From the IMG/VR virus record IMGVR_UViG_3300032291_002524, positions 42,316 through 106,315 of that record: a stretch of 64,000 nucleotides of DNA. One strand, written 5' to 3'. The notes under the pieces are model-generated. The model worked only from the letters and a program-made list of their open reading frames with translations, ran no database searches and had not been told where the DNA came from. This document shows, in pieces, positions 55,415 through 63,824 of the stretch (the first letter of the stretch is position 1; every line of letters starts with the position of its first letter). The stretch is from a virus. Position numbers and translations under genes: made by a program.

Positions 55415-56241
55415 AAATATTTAAATTTTTTTATACGGTCGTCTAATCCTATCGTACCACCATTTACCCTTTTACTAACTAATGTTATTACATCGACGTT
55501 ACTACCTTTGTCAGCAATTTTGTTTAATCCATTCTTACTGAAAAACCATGCGGCCGATAATAATGGATATTTTGTCGATACTAAATCAGGATTGGTAATA
55601 ATATCATCAGCAACGAACTGGTCAAAAGATGCATAATTTGCTCTACCGGTAAGTTGAATATATCCTCTACCTCTATATTTCCATCCATCACCTGATTTTT
55701 CATTACCATTTCCATTTTGATTTGCATATACAAAATTGGCAATTGCTTGTGGTTTTCTACTTAACTGTTTTGCCTTTAATTTTTCATCGGCTTCGATAAT
55801 TCTATTTCGATTTGTGTCAAAATCGCTCTTGAATGTACTGATTAATCCGTTTTCAGTGTAATTTAAATTTTCACTAACCACCTTAAAATTACCCGATTCG
55901 TGTGAACACTGTGCCAAAAAATGAGATAATCTTAGTGGGGTGTTAATTCCGAACTTATCCATAACCATCGGAATTTCTTCAATTACTGAATCGGGAATAT
56001 GATTTTTTAGTTTTTCAAAAAAATTAACCTGATTTGACTCGGTAACATCATCAAATAACATTCCTAACATTTTTAATGTTTCAGGGCCAGCAATACCATT
56101 ATCAGGTAATCCATTTGACTTTTGCCATTCCTTTAATCTTTTTTCCGTTTTTGGTCCAAAGTCCCCATCAGGGTTTTCAAATCCAAGTTTCACTTGAAGT
56201 ATTTTTACTTCATTACCTTCAGAACCTAATTTTAGTACCAT
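55396..56241 (-). CDS. GH19 endolysin with peptidoglycan-binding domain
   Basis: An N-terminal PG_binding_1 domain (about 1-60: LGSEGNEVKILQ, then DGDFGPKTEKRLKEWQ and NGIAGPETL) is joined to a GH19 lysozyme/chitinase-like domain (about 75-281). The latter has HFLAQCSHESGNF with the catalytic Glu, YRGRGYIQLTGRANY and LSAAWFF. It cleaves the glycan backbone of peptidoglycan at lysis. There is no signal peptide, so it would need a holin. TATTTAT lies upstream of the ATG. Confidence 0.92.
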   Translation of the reverse strand: MVLKLGSEGNEVKILQVKLGFENPDGDFGPKTEKRLKEWQKSNGLPDNGIAGPETLKMLGMLFDDVTESNQVNFFEKLKNHIPDSVIEEIPMVMDKFGINTPLRLSHFLAQCSHESGNFKVVSENLNYTENGLISTFKSDFDTNRNRIIEADEKLKAKQLSRKPQAIANFVYANQNGNGNEKSGDGWKYRGRGYIQLTGRANYASFDQFVADDIITNPDLVSTKYPLLSAAWFFSKNGLNKIADKGSNVDVITLVSKRVNGGTIGLDDRIKKFKYFYTLLS

Positions 56242-56285
56242 AATTTTTTATTTATAAATATCATTGCAATTACGAATATTTGCTT

Positions 56286-56293
56286 TATATTTG
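56286..56293 (+). promoter_or_regulatory. TATATTTG promoter box
   Basis: Twenty-one bases before the ATG at 56315, with AAAGGAAG as a ribosome site between: one of few conventional leaders here. Confidence 0.6.
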
Positions 56294-56314
56294 TATAAGA
56301 AAGGAAGACAAACT

Positions 56315-56740
56315 ATGAAAAACATCATCACAACCATCGCAATGTTCATCTTGACTATCGGAGCTCAAGCACAACAAACCACTGTTAAACTCAACAACTA
56401 CTACTTTTTCAAACATGACGCACAATATACAACAGTAGATGCGTTCAATAATAACTTGGAAACTTCTCTTGGTAGTATCGAAAATAAAGAAACTGTTTTA
56501 GTTTTTGACGAGACTAACATGACTGTTAACCTTAAAACCGAATTGAATGATAATAGTGGGGTTTCAAAAATTGACAGTATTATCGTTTTAGGACCTAAAA
56601 CTGTCATGTACTTACTTAAAGATGAAAAAACTAATGTAGTTTATAGTTACACTGTTTTTGAAAATCGACCAAACCAAATGATGGTGTTGTGTGTTTGGAG
56701 AAAAGGGTTGTTTGAATTTGAGGGATGGCAGGGTTATTAA
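56315..56740 (+). CDS. Secreted hypothetical protein (141 aa)
   Basis: Signal peptide MKN with an Ile/Met/Phe core and AQAQ cleavage. The mature domain is beta-rich with repeated T-V-x-L strands. The start is supported by both a promoter and a purine-rich ribosome site. Function unknown; the second-best example of a phage-encoded exported protein here after the 20548 gene. Confidence 0.65.
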   Translation: MKNIITTIAMFILTIGAQAQQTTVKLNNYYFFKHDAQYTTVDAFNNNLETSLGSIENKETVLVFDETNMTVNLKTELNDNSGVSKIDSIIVLGPKTVMYLLKDEKTNVVYSYTVFENRPNQMMVLCVWRKGLFEFEGWQGY

Positions 56741-56747
56741 ATAGTGA

Positions 56748-56777
56748 AAAAAAAAAGGGTCTCAGGACCCTTTTTTT
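56748..56777 (+). terminator. Intrinsic terminator
   Basis: AAAGGGTC / GACCCTTT stem with four-base loop, flanked by long A and T tracts; could serve both convergent genes. Confidence 0.88.
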
Positions 56778-56807
56778 ATTTTATTTTGTTTGGTGTATAT
56801 AATCTGA

Positions 56808-57380
56808 TTAAGATATTCCTAAGTCTTTAGCGTAAATATCTATGGCAGACTTAGCTTTAGGTGATTGTACCCATGTCGGTAAAGTTACCGACTCTCCTGA
56901 TTTTTGTGCTGCTCTATATTTCAACCCATTTTTTAATTTAATAACATCATCTAACATCATTTGATATACACTACTTTTACTACAACTACTACAATTTGGA
57001 TTACTTATTAAACTAGTATAATTTGTGAATTGTGAATTTATTGCTTCATCATACCCTTTAGGGTTTATTTTTTTGATTAACTCTTGACCTTCATTCTTAA
57101 AAAACTGTTGAACAACGTCAAGGTTCGTTATATTACCCCCCTCTTTAGTACCTGATTTAAGAGTTGCCACCATACCATTTAATTGTTTAACATCAAAAGG
57201 TATAAGAGTGTTTATCTTTTGGAGATACTGATTGTATAATTCATCTCTTTTATTCATCGACTGAGGATTGGTGTTTGTGCTACTTACAGATTGTTCACCT
57301 AAATAATGTCTTTTAGTTGCATCTTGGTGCATCCCTAAAATTCTATTTTTTTCTTCTTCAGATATTATCATTCTTTTCAT
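56808..57380 (-). CDS. Hypothetical protein with packaging-type N-terminus (190 aa)
   Basis: N-terminus MKRMIISEEEKNRILGMHQ, with an I-x-E site and close to those of the 16580 and 58201 proteins. The rest is helical with a C-x2-C pair at about residue 135. TATTTAT upstream. Function unknown; probable capsid-internal protein. Confidence 0.62.
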   Translation of the reverse strand: MKRMIISEEEKNRILGMHQDATKRHYLGEQSVSSTNTNPQSMNKRDELYNQYLQKINTLIPFDVKQLNGMVATLKSGTKEGGNITNLDVVQQFFKNEGQELIKKINPKGYDEAINSQFTNYTSLISNPNCSSCSKSSVYQMMLDDVIKLKNGLKYRAAQKSGESVTLPTWVQSPKAKSAIDIYAKDLGIS

Positions 57381-57421
57381 ATTAATATTTTACTTATAAA
57401 TATAATCCAAGTTAAAAAAAC

Positions 57422-57808
57422 TCACTCATATAGATGATTTTCTTTTTTTGGATATTCTTTATTATATTGTTTCAATAATCTTCCTGATTCCGCATTTGCT
57501 TCATCCTCATCAGGACCCCCAATATCTTGATTACCCTTTTTTCTATCAAATTGATGTTGGTGTTCATGTACCCACTCATGGGCTAATGTTCTCAAAATAT
57601 CGATAAACATTCTACCATCATCTAATACTTTTATAATACCTTCTTGATTTGACCCGGTGGTCATTCCATTTTCACTTTTATTTGTGAATTGTATTGTTAC
57701 ATTATTTTTAAGTTTATATTCACGATTTAAAAACTTAACAAAGTTCTGTAAGATGTCCAGTCTTTCTGGTTTCATGTTTTTTTTATCGTATTTAAATATA
57801 ACTTTCAT
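57422..57808 (-). CDS. Zincin-like protein (HEWVHEHQH, 128 aa)
   Basis: Contains LAHEWVHEHQHQ at about residue 78, an HExxH zinc site with a further His three residues on, and a DEDEANAESG segment after it that could supply the third ligand. The size fits a minimal metallopeptidase (SprT/WSS1-like) domain. It is coupled to the upstream gene by a four-base overlap. Confidence 0.65.
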   Translation of the reverse strand: MKVIFKYDKKNMKPERLDILQNFVKFLNREYKLKNNVTIQFTNKSENGMTTGSNQEGIIKVLDDGRMFIDILRTLAHEWVHEHQHQFDRKKGNQDIGGPDEDEANAESGRLLKQYNKEYPKKENHLYE

Positions 57809-58149
57809 AGTATGTAATTAGTTTTAATAATACCAATACCTAATAATTTTATATCAGTTAATTCTTTAAAAGATTTTTCAAGTTCTTTTTCCAAATCAAT
57901 TAGATTAAGTTTTTTCTTTGTACATATTGCCATAATCCAAAAGTTTAAAGATTCTCCCTGATTTAATTTATCGTAACAATCTTTATCAATATGTTTCTTT
58001 ATTTTTGGTGATAATTTAATTGTAAAATCCCCGTAGAATGAACTCATCTTATGTCCAACTTTATTAACTGTGACTGACGCAACAAAATCAAACTTTCTTG
58101 GAATCAAGAAATTAAGTAATTTTTCATATGCAGAAACAGAAAATTCCAT
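57805..58149 (-). CDS. Hypothetical protein (114 aa)
   Basis: The start at 58149 is chosen because TATTTAT lies five bases before it. Small alpha/beta protein, basic centre. Four-base overlap with the zincin-like gene suggests joint function, perhaps as its partner or inhibitor, which is speculative. Confidence 0.58.
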   Translation of the reverse strand: MEFSVSAYEKLLNFLIPRKFDFVASVTVNKVGHKMSSFYGDFTIKLSPKIKKHIDKDCYDKLNQGESLNFWIMAICTKKKLNLIDLEKELEKSFKELTDIKLLGIGIIKTNYIL

Positions 58150-58200
58150 GTTAATAAATATCATTTAATTCGAATATGATATTTATATTTATATATTATT

Positions 58201-58926
58201 ATGGAAAATAAAAAATTACAAGAACAAATAACAATTATGAAAACCCTAATGTCTGAACAAGAGACTAAAGAGGGTATGGTCGATGACATTAAAAAATTCT
58301 TGTACGATAAAATCAGTGGTGTTGTTAGTGGTACTAAATTAGGTAACGCTTTGGATGATTTATTACAAGGTGATACGCCAACTAAGGATGAATTATCATT
58401 TTTTGATTCAGACTCTAAAAATCTAAATGACAATGAAAAAAAAGAAGTATATTCTAAGGTAATGACTGACGATGACTTCTATAAAGCTATTTTATGGGGT
58501 TTGGGGTTACCTGTAACACAACGTAATATAGATTTCTTCAAGTTATGGAGAATTGCTGAGATGGGGGTTGAAAAAAATGGGACAGGTAAAGAAACCGCTA
58601 CTAATAATCCATTTAATACAACTTTTGATAATTTTTCAGATAAAAACCAGAGTAAATTTAACTTTGTTGGTGTTAAAAACTATTCTAAACCTGAATATGG
58701 TATTGAATCAACAGTTAAAACATTGAAAAATGGTTATTACAATTGTATCTTAGATGGGTTAAGAAATGGTTCCGATTATAAAGAAATTGCGTCTTGCAGT
58801 AGACGTGATGGTAAGAAAACGGCGATGGATACTTGGGGAACAACAACAAAAGGTTTGTTATCCGTTATTGAAAAATTCAAAAACAATCCAGGTGTTGCCA
58901 AAAAAATTGATATGAATTTAGAATAA
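58201..58926 (+). CDS. Peptidoglycan-hydrolase-like virion protein (241 aa)
   Basis: N-terminus MENKKLQEQITIMKTLMSEQ carries an L-x-E site. The domain at about 110-205 (LWRIAEMG, ATNNPFNTTF, VKNYSKPEYGIESTVKTL, NGYYNCILDGL) matches lysozyme-like folds found in phage tail-associated muralytic proteins. TATTTAT is upstream. If packaged, it could open peptidoglycan at DNA entry. Family assignment is by pattern, so moderate. Confidence 0.65.
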   Translation: MENKKLQEQITIMKTLMSEQETKEGMVDDIKKFLYDKISGVVSGTKLGNALDDLLQGDTPTKDELSFFDSDSKNLNDNEKKEVYSKVMTDDDFYKAILWGLGLPVTQRNIDFFKLWRIAEMGVEKNGTGKETATNNPFNTTFDNFSDKNQSKFNFVGVKNYSKPEYGIESTVKTLKNGYYNCILDGLRNGSDYKEIASCSRRDGKKTAMDTWGTTTKGLLSVIEKFKNNPGVAKKIDMNLE

Positions 58927-59178
58927 TTCTGTATCAATATCACAATTTAAGATAATTCTATCCATATTCAACAATTTCAACAATCTACTTTTGATGTCGG
59001 AAATTATTGTTTGAAAACTTTTATGTTGGAATCTATATTCTTGTAAAAAAAGAACAATATATAACATGTTTTGATTTTCGGGTCCAACAAAAAATTTGAA
59101 TTCTTTTAATCCGAACTTATATAAAGGATTTTCCTCAAAGTTATGTATAATTTGCAAAATTGATGTTTCATCTATCAT
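58918..59178 (-). CDS. Hypothetical protein (86 aa)
   Basis: The start at 59178 is preferred over a longer hydrophobic frame. Small helical protein, convergent with the 58201 gene with a nine-base overlap. No motif recognised. Confidence 0.5.
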   Translation of the reverse strand: MIDETSILQIIHNFEENPLYKFGLKEFKFFVGPENQNMLYIVLFLQEYRFQHKSFQTIISDIKSRLLKLLNMDRIILNCDIDTELF

Positions 59179-59212
59179 GTTTAAAAATTTACACAAAAAT
59201 AATTTTAGTGTA

Positions 59213-59245
59213 AATAAAAAATCCCCCACAATTGTGGAGGATTAT
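59213..59245 (-). terminator. Intrinsic terminator of the 59267 gene
   Basis: On the minus strand CCTCCACAATTGTGGGGG forms a hairpin followed by a T-run. Confidence 0.7.
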
Positions 59246-59266
59246 CTAAAAAATATTTTTAATTGA

Positions 59267-59605
59267 TTACATTTTATTTACATCGTCTCTTTTACCTAAA
59301 AGTTCTTGTATTTCTTTCATTTGTTTTTCAATCATACTGAACTTATTTTTGATGACAGCGTTTTTATCACCGGTTAAACTATCATTTAATTTTTCAAGTT
59401 CGGTCTTAGTGCTGATGATTTTATCATAATATTTTTGAGCCGTTGATTTCTCTTTTTTTGGTTTTTTATCCATAGCAGGTTTGTTTGATGATTCAGTATT
59501 TTCAGGTGATGACATTCCGTGAGCACCAATGAACTGATTTTCTTTAACTACTTTTTCTATGATTGAAATCAATTGTGATTCTGTAAGTGTTACTGTCTTT
59601 TTCAT
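59267..59605 (-). CDS. Small protein with packaging-type N-terminus (112 aa)
   Basis: N-terminus MKKTVTLTESQLISIIEK (L-x-E, I-x-E), then a Pro/Lys linker and a C-terminal coiled-coil helix (about 60-105). TATTTAT upstream. A possible core or internal protein. Confidence 0.6.
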   Translation of the reverse strand: MKKTVTLTESQLISIIEKVVKENQFIGAHGMSSPENTESSNKPAMDKKPKKEKSTAQKYYDKIISTKTELEKLNDSLTGDKNAVIKNKFSMIEKQMKEIQELLGKRDDVNKM

Positions 59606-59633
59606 AATCTTATACTAATAAATATCTCGTATT

Positions 59634-60626
59634 TTATATTTTTTTCTTTCTTTGTAATTTATCAATTAAAATTTGTATGTCAATAATCTTTTTTTGTAAT
59701 CTATCGATTTCACTATCAACATTGGAACCGTATGAAAATTGTTTTTTAATATCTTTAATTAACACATTTTCCGACTCTTTTCTTGGTTTAAAATCCATGT
59801 TTGTTTGTAATGGTTCTTCATAAAATCTAACGAACGATTTATTATCGAAAATCTTATTTGGCTCATTTGCAAATACCATATATTTTTCACCATCAACAAA
59901 CATAATTCCTTTAACAAACCTTGGTTTATATTGTGTTGGGTTGTAATATTGTGATTTTACTTTATAATAAATTGAACCTTCACTATCTATATATTTTTGA
60001 GTCTTAGTTGAATCAAATGGTTTTACTTGAATTGAAAATGACGAACCGTCTTTTAATGTTACTACTAAATCTTGTCCGTGTGAAAAATCGGCCTTGGAAC
60101 CCGAACAAAACTTTTTAATATCTAAATCGCCAAATTTAGAGTTTAATATTTCAATTGCCTTTCTTTCCCTTATTTCACCTTTTTCAAATGTCGATTTATT
60201 TAAATCGACCAATATATTTGTGTATTTACCACCGGGTGATAAAAAGTCAGATGCGTTTTTTTCAAACCAAGTGTAAATATTATCATCACTACCCGATTCG
60301 TTATGAATTTCTTTGATTTTAGAATGAACCAAACCATTGGTATCAAAACGATTTACAATTGACCAATTGAATTTTTCTTCACCAGGATGTGAATATGAAA
60401 CAGGTCCGATAACACCTTCTTTTGTTTGACAAACGTCACTATATTCAGGATAAACTTCTTGTACGGTTCCCCATCTACTATTTGCAGGAATTGAATAACC
60501 ATTTAATCCATTATATATTTTATATAGATTATCTCTAATAATATTCGATAAAGTTTTGTCGTAAAGATATGCCTCAGTAATAATTTGAAGAACATGTTCG
60601 TCCAAAACTTTTAACATTTTCATCAT
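59634..60626 (-). CDS. PD-(D/E)xK nuclease-like protein with packaging-type N-terminus (330 aa)
   Basis: N-terminus LQIITEAY has an I-x-E site and TATTTAT lies four bases before the start. Around residues 155-205 an ERKAIEIL helix, a KADFSHGQDLVV strand (Asp) and SIQVKPF (Q-x-K) resemble the core of restriction-endonuclease-like folds. The C-terminus is a coiled coil. If packaged and injected it could act on host DNA, or the nuclease site may be structural. Moderate to low certainty for activity. Confidence 0.6.
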   Translation of the reverse strand: MMKMLKVLDEHVLQIITEAYLYDKTLSNIIRDNLYKIYNGLNGYSIPANSRWGTVQEVYPEYSDVCQTKEGVIGPVSYSHPGEEKFNWSIVNRFDTNGLVHSKIKEIHNESGSDDNIYTWFEKNASDFLSPGGKYTNILVDLNKSTFEKGEIRERKAIEILNSKFGDLDIKKFCSGSKADFSHGQDLVVTLKDGSSFSIQVKPFDSTKTQKYIDSEGSIYYKVKSQYYNPTQYKPRFVKGIMFVDGEKYMVFANEPNKIFDNKSFVRFYEEPLQTNMDFKPRKESENVLIKDIKKQFSYGSNVDSEIDRLQKKIIDIQILIDKLQRKKKI

Positions 60627-60639
60627 ACGTATAAATAGT

Positions 60640-60770
60640 TTTATTTTTTTTTAAAATTCTTTGTCTTTTCTGAAAATCGAAAATAATTATTATATTTTAT
60701 TAATAATATATATAATATATAATATTAATATATTAATTATTTATTATTATAGAACTTCTAGGCGTTTTTT
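60640..60770. other. AT-only low-complexity spacer
   Basis: About 70 bases of almost pure A/T with alternating TATA and TAATAT runs. No gene. It may contain promoters for the flanking genes or a DNA-unwinding element, but no repeats typical of an origin are seen. Confidence 0.4.
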
Positions 60771-61277
60771 TTAAACAAAAAATTCATCATCATTATCACC
60801 GTCTGAATAATCATCATCACCACTTCTATATAATCTTATGAAATTATCACTATAAACATCTTTAATATAACCAAACAATTCATCATAAAAATCGTAACCT
60901 TCAAATTCAGATATTAAAGAATTTATAATTTGATGAGTATATTCTAATTCATCTTCAAAATCAGTTGCATACGTTTTTGTTAAAATGTCATCCAATCTTG
61001 AAGAAGACATTAATGAGTCCCCCAAATCTTCAATGTTATCTTCAGGACCCATCATCATTTCCATCACAGGACCTGGTGTTATCGTATCTTTGGGTGCAAC
61101 ACCAGCAGAATAATTAACTTCCAATTGACGTGTAATTGCGTTTAACAACATTCTGCCTCTGTCAGGACCGAAGTCATCAAAATATTTTTTAATTGTCTTA
61201 TAAACATGAATTTCACGAGCATTATTTTCTTCAACCTCTTTAATAGATTTTCTAATCGATTCTTTGATATTCTTCAT
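60771..61277 (-). CDS. Acidic protein with packaging-type N-terminus (168 aa)
   Basis: N-terminus MKNIKESIRKSIKEVEE has I-x-E sites; the remainder is acidic, Met-rich in the middle (MEMMMGPEDN) and ends in an Asp-rich tail. TATTTAT upstream. Resembles a scaffold or core protein in composition. Function unknown. Confidence 0.62.
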   Translation of the reverse strand: MKNIKESIRKSIKEVEENNAREIHVYKTIKKYFDDFGPDRGRMLLNAITRQLEVNYSAGVAPKDTITPGPVMEMMMGPEDNIEDLGDSLMSSSRLDDILTKTYATDFEDELEYTHQIINSLISEFEGYDFYDELFGYIKDVYSDNFIRLYRSGDDDYSDGDNDDEFFV

Positions 61278-61314
61278 AATTGTTTTTATAAATAAATACT
61301 TCTATATTTCACTT

Positions 61315-61485
61315 ATGACGGATTTAATCACACTTATATGGTCATTCTCCTTGCATAGATTATTAACGTTGAAAAGAAACCCTGTAATTAGTCTTAAACA
61401 CGAACTTGTAAAGTTCCTTGGATATGGTGTATTCTTCTTTATTGTTTTAACCGCAATATCATTAATTATGGTGTTATTTAATTAA
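61315..61485 (+). CDS. Small membrane protein (56 aa)
   Basis: The start at 61315 avoids a longer hydrophobic frame. One strong membrane helix at about 32-54 after a basic segment. Size and topology fit a holin-like or regulatory membrane peptide, but nothing specific supports it. Confidence 0.5.
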   Translation: MTDLITLIWSFSLHRLLTLKRNPVISLKHELVKFLGYGVFFFIVLTAISLIMVLFN

Positions 61486-61508
61486 TGATAGACTATTTAT
61501 CGTAAGAC

Positions 61509-62732
61509 ATGAGAGATTTAATAAAGAAAATTTTAAAAGAAGCTGTTGGGGTTCCTTCTGATATTGAAAAAGCATCGGAAAACTTATATAATGATTTGAT
61601 TAACGAAATACGAGCACTTGATAATAGTGAATTAGAAGATATCGACTTGGATAATATTAAGTTTATGTTTATTAATCGGGATGGAAGATATTCATTTTCC
61701 GATTTTAAACCAAAACAAATTTTTATCAAAATAAATATAGGGTTTTATGACTCTACAGAATATACTGACCCGATGATTATTGGTATGGCACATGCGAATC
61801 GAGCAAAGATTGATGATGACTTAAGGATAGTTAGTGAACCGACCGATAATGTTAATTTAGAAATAAGTTATGTACAACCTAAAACTGATAATGATGTGAC
61901 CACGGATAAAATTATTAACACTTTAAATAATGATAAATCCGAGCATATAAGTTCATTATCACATGAATTAAAACACGCATACGACACAATAAAAAAACCC
62001 GAACAAACATTAAAATCAAGAACTAAATATGGTGCATATTCAGGAATTAGAACAAATATAAGACCACTTGATGAGTTTATGTATAATCTTTATTTTATTC
62101 ATGATGTTGAAAATTTGGTTAGACCCGTTGAAGTTTATACTGATATGATTCAAAACGGTGTTAAAACTAAACAAGAATTTTTGGATTTTTTTAAAAATCA
62201 AAAGGTGTTAAAAACACTAAAAAGGATATCGACATATACTTTTGACGAATTAATTGATGATTTGTCAAAACATGAATCAGATATTGATGATTTTTTAAGT
62301 GTAAAATTAAAATTAAATATTGATGGTTTGGATTTAGAACAAAAAGTACTCTTAACTTTAGAGTATTTCCATAAAATCATAAGAAATTATCTCTTATCCA
62401 ATTATGATAATACGTTAATAGAAAAAATGAGTGGTATGGATAGAATACTAAGTTTAGTATTTGGTGGGGGTACGGCATTATCAGAAAGAAATAAAAAATT
62501 AATGTCAAAATTAAATAATGACGCGTCAAAATTTGACAATAACCCGTTAGATTTCTATGATTATGAGATGAAAAAGTCAAAAATGGTTGCAGATAAGATG
62601 ATTAAAAAACTTTCTAAGTTATTTTCTTTACTTAATAACACTAAAACAATCAAAAATGAGATTTTTGACCCAAAAAATTTCGAGATGGACCAATTACTTC
62701 AAAAAATTAAACCAAGAAAATCACTTAAGTAA
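61509..62732 (+). CDS. Zincin-like protein (HELKHAYD) with packaging-type N-terminus (407 aa)
   Basis: N-terminus MRDLIKKILKEA (L-x-E), TATTTAT ten bases upstream. At about residue 157, LSHELKHAYD gives an HExxH-x-x-x-D zinc site, followed by a helical domain. A third candidate metallopeptidase in this window, with a larger helical C-terminal region (about 240-400). Likely carried in the particle; target unknown. Confidence 0.65.
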   Translation: MRDLIKKILKEAVGVPSDIEKASENLYNDLINEIRALDNSELEDIDLDNIKFMFINRDGRYSFSDFKPKQIFIKINIGFYDSTEYTDPMIIGMAHANRAKIDDDLRIVSEPTDNVNLEISYVQPKTDNDVTTDKIINTLNNDKSEHISSLSHELKHAYDTIKKPEQTLKSRTKYGAYSGIRTNIRPLDEFMYNLYFIHDVENLVRPVEVYTDMIQNGVKTKQEFLDFFKNQKVLKTLKRISTYTFDELIDDLSKHESDIDDFLSVKLKLNIDGLDLEQKVLLTLEYFHKIIRNYLLSNYDNTLIEKMSGMDRILSLVFGGGTALSERNKKLMSKLNNDASKFDNNPLDFYDYEMKKSKMVADKMIKKLSKLFSLLNNTKTIKNEIFDPKNFEMDQLLQKIKPRKSLK

Positions 62733-62906
62733 TTGATTTATTTGGGATAAAATATTTTTTTGTTCTATTTCTAGTTTTTTAATTTGAAATTCTTGTTCTT
62801 CGGTTAGATTAACTTGTGTAAGTTTAATATCGGCGATTTTATTTCTAATATTATCAAAATTAGACATTAATTTTGAATACATATTTGCTTTTTGTTCGTT
62901 TGTCAT
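62721..62906 (-). CDS. Small coiled-coil protein (61 aa)
   Basis: Almost entirely one helix with Leu/Ile/Gln heptads. Convergent overlap of 12 bases with the zincin-like gene. Function unknown. Confidence 0.5.
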   Translation of the reverse strand: MTNEQKANMYSKLMSNFDNIRNKIADIKLTQVNLTEEQEFQIKKLEIEQKNILSQINQLLK

Positions 62907-63045
62907 AATTATAATATAGTTTTTTATCTTAAAAAGTATACACTTAAAAAGTTGTACTGATGTCTATTGAAATACGTATTTCTCTATATGTCACCATGTG
63001 ATAGTTTTATTAACATAAATAATGTTCATATCTATTATGAACATA

Positions 63046-63318
63046 TTAAAGCAATAGTAATTCATCCTCAAGAATTTTAATTTGATTATTTATGTAATCC
63101 AGAATTAAATCTTTCATAATTTTCCCTTCAATTGAATCATCAATACTTATTTCGACATCTTTGTGTTTTAAACAAATTGGAAACGGATAACAATAGGAAA
63201 AAAAACCATCATCGGTTTTCTTTTGACTTAAAAATGTGTCAAGAGTGTGTTTAACCTCTTCAAGTTTTTCTAATTTATCATTAATAAAATTGGCTCGATA
63301 AAGGTTTTTCCGGTTCAT
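63046..63318 (-). CDS. Hypothetical protein (90 aa)
   Basis: Small helical protein starting MNRKNLYRANFIND; acidic C-terminus. Its start overlaps the stop of the upstream gene by four bases, so the two are coupled. Confidence 0.55.
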   Translation of the reverse strand: MNRKNLYRANFINDKLEKLEEVKHTLDTFLSQKKTDDGFFSYCYPFPICLKHKDVEISIDDSIEGKIMKDLILDYINNQIKILEDELLLL

Positions 63319-63569
63319 AACTTAATAATTCTTCGGTCCTCAAATGAATCAGGATTAATAAATTCATTCTCAAGGTATGACATTACGGTTCTCATCAATT
63401 CGGCCTCATGTTCTGATGAACGAATACATAAGGCAACAGCACCTGATAAAAATCTTGCCATTTGCTCAATCGTTAATTCTTGTTCTTTTGGATGAGATAG
63501 CTCAAAAGAAGTTTTTTTACTATCAACATCTACCTTAATATCAACAATAACTCTATAATTTTTCGTCAT
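63315..63569 (-). CDS. Hypothetical protein (84 aa)
   Basis: Mixed alpha/beta protein starting MTKNYRVIVDIKVDVD; first gene of a two-gene minus-strand pair. No family recognised. Confidence 0.55.
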   Translation of the reverse strand: MTKNYRVIVDIKVDVDSKKTSFELSHPKEQELTIEQMARFLSGAVALCIRSSEHEAELMRTVMSYLENEFINPDSFEDRRIIKL

Positions 63570-63617
63570 AAAATTTTTTCAAAAAATATGAAAAATAAAT
63601 AACTAAATCAAATTCGT

Positions 63618-63824
63618 TTAATATCTAATATATAACCGCTTACTTCCCATTCTACCTAATTCTTCATCAAATGTAGAACCCAATCCAATAACATATGGAC
63701 TTGAAAATGATACACCAATAATTAATGGGTAATTTGTTAATAGAAACTCCTTTATTTCAGGTTTCAAATATATAGTTTCTACTTCTTTCAATATTTTTTT
63801 AATTATAAATTTTACCACTAACAT
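63618..63824 (-). CDS. Small protein with packaging-type N-terminus (68 aa)
   Basis: Residues 5-15 read KFIIKKILKEV, the same signal-like peptide with an L-x-E site. Its start lies within the 3' end of the repeat gene, in another frame, so the two overlap by 26 bases. Short body of unknown function. Confidence 0.5.
   Translation of the reverse strand: MLVVKFIIKKILKEVETIYLKPEIKEFLLTNYPLIIGVSFSSPYVIGLGSTFDEELGRMGSKRLYIRY

Noticed and set aside
60640-60770. Replication origin
   Set aside because: AT-rich only; no iterons, no initiator gene nearby and no strand-switch pattern to support it.
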